Part shown: positions 61,337 to 64,000 of the stretch, in pieces
Layout: the number at the start of each line of letters is the position of its first letter
Position numbering within the stretch: the first letter of the stretch is position 1
Origin: Flavonifractor sp. An10
GTDB taxonomy: Bacteria; Bacillota; Clostridia; Oscillospirales; Oscillospiraceae
Assembly: GCF_002161215.1 (NCBI RefSeq)
Contig: NZ_NFMB01000002.1
Location: 62,001 to 126,000, forward strand
DNA: 64,000 nucleotides
Direction: 5' to 3'
Translations under genes and position numbers: made by a program
The notes under the pieces: model-generated
Database searches by the model: none
Told to the model about the DNA's origin: nothing
The model's input: only the letters and a program-made list of their open reading frames with translations

Positions 61337-62055
61337 ATGACGGACAGTGAGCTCATCGCCCTCTATCAGGCCCGGGATCCCCGGGCGGTGGAGGAGACCC
61401 GGGCCCAATACGGGGCCTGGTGCGCTGCCATTGCCCGCCGCCGGCTGACAGACAGCCGGGATGTGGAGGAGTGCCTCAATGACTGCGCCCTGGCGGTGTG
61501 GAATGCCATCCCGCCGGCGGAGCCGAAGCACTTCCGGGGCTGGCTTGGGGCCATCGTCCGCCACCGGGCCTTAGGGCTTGTTTGAAACATGTCAACATGC
61601 CCAATCGGCGGGCCTTTTGCCCCCTGGACGGCGCAATTTTTCCTTGAAATCCGTCAGGATTCCTGCGAAAAAATTGCTTGCCAGCGGCCCAAAATCCCTC
61701 GCCGCTGGACACATCGCCAATTTTCAAACAAGCCCTAGCCATCGGGAAGGCCAATGACCGCCGGCCGTCCACAGTGGAGGAGAGCGCCCTGGAGCTGGCC
61801 GCGTCTCTGCCGGCGGCGGACACGCCCCACGGACAGGCAGAGGCGGAGGAGCTGGGTCGGGCCATCTCCCGGTTTCTCCGGGCGCAGAAGGAGCCGGCAC
61901 GGGTGGTGTTCCTCCGGCGGTACTGGTATGCCGACTCGGTGGAGCAGGCGGCGGCCCATATGGGCTGGAGCATCAGCAAGACCAAGACCGTCCTCTACCG
62001 TACCCGAAACCGGCTGCGGGACTTTTTGGAACAGGAGGGACTCTGGAATGGATAA
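61337..62055 (+). pseudogene. ECF-like sigma factor gene split by a MITE
   Basis: 61337-61573 encodes the region 2 half (ALYQARDPRAVEETRAQYGA, DVEECLNDCALAVWNAIPP, ending IVRHRAL). 61738-62055 encodes the region 4 half (AIGKANDRRP ... FLRRYWYADSVEQAAAHMGW SISKTKTVLYRTRNRLRD). Removing 61574-61737 joins them in frame into a 184-aa protein. As it stands the first half terminates at 61585 after GLV. The second half has no obvious start and ribosome site, so the factor is probably inactive. The downstream partner gene remains intact. Confidence 0.92.
61574..61735. mobile_element. 162-bp MITE with TA target duplication
   Basis: Perfect 14-bp terminal inverted repeats GGGCTTGTTTGAAA (61574-61587) and TTTCAAACAAGCCC (61722-61735), flanked by TA on both sides (61572-61573, 61736-61737). 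TA duplication and size suggest a non-autonomous IS630/Tc1-mariner-type element. Internal GCAATTTTT ... AAAAAATTGC arms make it largely foldable. No coding capacity. Confidence 0.93.
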
Positions 62056-62638
62056 AGAGATCCTGTTGGATGCGTTGAATGACCTGGATCCGGAGCTGGT
62101 GGAGGAGGGAGCCGCTCCGCGGAGGCGGCCCGGCCGGCGGGCCCTGATTCTGGCGGCGGCCCTGGCCGCAGCCGTGTGCATCATGGGGGCCACCGGGGTT
62201 CTGGAGCGGGCTCTGCTGATGACGGGGGTGGACATCGTCCGCACCCCCCATAGGGCCTGGGTGAGTTTTCGTTTCGCCGAAGCCCCTTACACCGTGGAGG
62301 GGGAGCGGGTATATTTCACCGCCGACGGCCAGCACACCGATATTACCGCTCAGATCGACGAAAACATCCCCTATATCTATGAGACGGAGCACGAAGGCCG
62401 CCCCACATGGCTCATGGTGGGGGGTGCGCCAGGGGCTCTGGGCTGGGCCGAGGTGTGGGCTGGCCGGGAGGCGGTGGAAGTGGCCTTTCAAGCCGGTGGT
62501 GGCAGCGGCGTGCTCAATCTGGACGCCCAGAGGCTCCGGGAGCGGATCTGGCGGGAACTGCTGGGGGATGTCTCCTGGCTGTCCGCCGGCCTGGACGCCA
62601 TCCAGGGCGAGCTGGAGGCCCTGCTGCCGGAGCCGTGA
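62048..62638 (+). CDS. Probable anti-sigma or membrane sensor partner of the split sigma gene
   Basis: 196 aa. Cytoplasmic head (MDKEILLDALNDLDPELVEE) followed by a membrane helix (~32-50, ALILAAALAAAVCIMGATGV) and a ~145-residue extracytoplasmic domain. The ATG overlaps the sigma stop by 8 bp. Layout matches the sigma/partner pair at 22122-23178, though the sequences differ. Confidence 0.75.
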   Translation: MDKEILLDALNDLDPELVEEGAAPRRRPGRRALILAAALAAAVCIMGATGVLERALLMTGVDIVRTPHRAWVSFRFAEAPYTVEGERVYFTADGQHTDITAQIDENIPYIYETEHEGRPTWLMVGGAPGALGWAEVWAGREAVEVAFQAGGGSGVLNLDAQRLRERIWRELLGDVSWLSAGLDAIQGELEALLPEP

Positions 62639-62706
62639 GACCCTCTGCCGTTTTGACGAAGAGAGGCTTGCCTTTTTGATTGCGGCGCAGTGCAGCGGGC
62701 ATATCG

Positions 62707-63216
62707 TCAAGGGACTGTCTCTGCCATATCCGGATATATCGGTTTGTTCAATACGGCTTTATATCCATTTGTCTGATCACCGGTGATGGTAATAAAATAT
62801 GATTCACCAAAGTGTGCCTCCCATGAGACAGGCTCCATATATTTCGTGATGTCATCCGGATATACGTTTTCATAATTGGGAGCCACGTATTCGGTTATGA
62901 TTCGGAACTGCATGGACAGCTCAAAAGGCTCAGAGGGGTTATTCAGTTCCTCCTGATTCCACACCACAATGTTATCAGAATCGCGGCTGATCAGCGATCC
63001 ATCCGCATTTGATATGCCTCCACTGTATTCATGGCTGCCTGCACGATAATCAAAAACCAGCAGCCCGATATCCTCTTCCGCATCTAATCGTATATGCAGG
63101 GCGATTTCATCATCAGCAGGCGCATATTCGTTAGGAATCATCTGATTGTAGACGACGAGGCTCAGTCCCAGCACAATCACAACCGCAGCAATCATTCCAA
63201 TTGTCTTTTTCTTCAT
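62707..63216 (-). CDS. Hypothetical membrane-anchored extracytoplasmic protein
   Basis: 169 aa from ATG 63216 (after AGGAG). KKKTIGMIAAVVIVLGLSLV is a signal anchor; the rest is an acidic, beta-rich domain (IALHIRLDAEEDIGLLVFDY, YFITITGDQTNGYKAVLN). Notably more AT-rich than its neighbours, suggesting recent acquisition. No family recognised. Confidence 0.7.
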   Translation of the reverse strand: MKKKTIGMIAAVVIVLGLSLVVYNQMIPNEYAPADDEIALHIRLDAEEDIGLLVFDYRAGSHEYSGGISNADGSLISRDSDNIVVWNQEELNNPSEPFELSMQFRIITEYVAPNYENVYPDDITKYMEPVSWEAHFGESYFITITGDQTNGYKAVLNKPIYPDMAETVP

Positions 63217-63606
63217 TTTAGAAGCACTCCTATTGATCGAATCATTTTTGCCTTCATGGAAAGAACATTTCCATGATCGCAGCAGCAAGATCATCGGTGC
63301 TGCCCTGGCAAACAGCCGTTCAAATAAGTGAAAAGCCACTTCGGGAACGGCGGTTTCAGATTTACTATAACATCCACCCCAATGGGGACTATTCATATTC
63401 CTGTTTTTAGGGATGCCCCCTCTCTATCCCTCGCTGCCATGATTGTAGGCGGAATTGCCCGTTGCCGCAAGCAACGAATCTTAACATCATTGGGTTGGCG
63501 GTAATTAGGGGCTATTGGCTTCTGGAAGGTTATCTTCCTCTCCCGATTTCTTCCTTTAAGAAAGGGCCGCCTGACACGGATCGGGAGGGCATATTGTGTA
63601 GAAGTA
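63217..63606. other. Gene-free stretch before guaA
   Basis: 390 bp, mixed composition. No convincing ORF, repeat or RNA recognised. It may be remnant sequence from the arrival of the neighbouring AT-rich gene. Confidence 0.5.
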
Positions 63607-63635
63607 TTGCGCGCCGGGGGAAAGTATGATATTCT
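63607..63635 (+). promoter_or_regulatory. Promoter of guaA
   Basis: TTGCGC, 17-bp spacer, TATTCT, with an extended TGA before the -10. No purine riboswitch is recognised in the 55-nt leader. Confidence 0.7.
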
Positions 63636-63696
63636 AAGATATCAATTGCTGCCTGCTTCAAGGGCGGCATACAATCCATAGAAAGAAGGTACCTGA

Positions 63697-64000
63697 ATGT
63701 CCCATCAGACCGTGATTGTCCTGGACTTTGGCGGCCAGTACAACCAGCTAATCGCCCGCCGGGTGCGCGAGTGCGGCGTCTACTGCGAGGTCAAGCCCTA
63801 CACCACCCCGCTGGAGCAGCTCCGCGCCATGGAGCCCATCGGCTTCATTTTCACCGGCGGCCCCAACTCCGTCTATGTGGCGGGCGCCCCCAAGGCCGAC
63901 CCGGCCATTTTTGAGATGGGGGTGCCGGTGCTGGGCATCTGCTACGGCTGCCAGTTCATGGCCCACACCCTGGGCGGACAGGTCACCGAGGCCCAGGAGG
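63697..64000 (+). CDS. guaA: GMP synthase (glutamine-hydrolysing), 5' end
   Basis: First 101 residues; continues beyond the window. The class I glutamine amidotransferase domain is clear: [31 protein letters not shown], and the nucleophile Cys in [16 protein letters not shown]. Converts XMP to GMP. ATG 63697 follows AGAAGG. Confidence 0.95.
   Translation, partial: MSHQTVIVLDFGGQYNQLIARRVRECGVYCEVKPYTTPLEQLRAMEPIGFIFTGGPNSVYVAGAPKADPAIFEMGVPVLGICYGCQFMAHTLGGQVTEAQE

Noticed and set aside
63636-63696. Purine riboswitch in the guaA leader
   Set aside because: The leader lacks the conserved three-way-junction and loop sequences and has no terminator.

Overview
The window is a GC-rich chromosomal segment from an anaerobic, Gram-positive Clostridia-type bacterium. 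Oscillospiraceae (Flavonifractor or Lawsonibacter-like) is my inference, not something the sequence proves. Supporting signs are Bacillota-type promoters and T-box/CIRCE/MraZ regulation, a DivIB/YlxW/Sbp-type division cluster, an SLH surface protein, an Rnf complex, rubrerythrin with superoxide reductase, and dense GC-rich intergenic hairpins. All genes are ordinary chromosomal genes; there is no prophage, CRISPR array, tRNA or rRNA.

Layout: 1-1740 holds uvrC (3' end), rsmD, coaD and a coiled-coil gene. 1993-5112 is a mosaic LRR/SLH surface protein. 5403-19854 is a division and cell-wall (dcw) cluster: mraZ, rsmH, ftsL, a PASTA transpeptidase, murE, mraY, ftsW, murG, murA, ftsQ, a DUF881 gene, sbp and ftsZ; murB, murC, murD, murF and ftsA are absent from it. 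19980-21424 is an oxidative-stress block (Fur/PerR-type regulator, superoxide reductase, rubrerythrin). 21620-23178 has a lipoprotein and an ECF sigma/anti-sigma pair, followed by infC-rpmI-rplT. A gene-free stretch at 24725-25184 carries seven DnaA-box-like sites. 25229-31055 is a leftward polA-to-tsaD operon. 31859-40115 is a nitrogen-assimilation block (glnA, an ANTAR-domain gene, gltB, gltD) with terminator-containing leaders. Then come an aldolase, clpB, hsp20 and CIRCE, a MATE transporter and a membrane HTH protein. 46956-51800 is a leftward branched-chain amino-acid block (T-box, ilvB, ilvN, a GNAT gene, ilvC). 52104-57365 encodes RnfCDGEAB. The right end has small membrane proteins, gamma carbonic anhydrase, pyrB, a second sigma/anti-sigma locus whose sigma gene is split by a MITE, and the 5' end of guaA.

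The most unusual feature is a recurring architecture at three genes, glnA, ilvC and ilvN. The last codons and stop of the gene are repeated 140-230 bp downstream, and a cluster of strong hairpins sits between the two copies. At ilvN this has happened at least twice, giving three 3' ends in tandem that differ almost only by synonymous changes. This fits small hairpin elements that arrive at the end of a coding sequence and supply a replacement 3' end, displacing the old one. I know of no described family that does this.

Other points to follow up: tsaD and ftsW appear to start at AUA and CUG codons; PyrB carries a PyrI-like zinc motif; and glnA and gltB leaders share a hexaloop hairpin beside an ANTAR gene.
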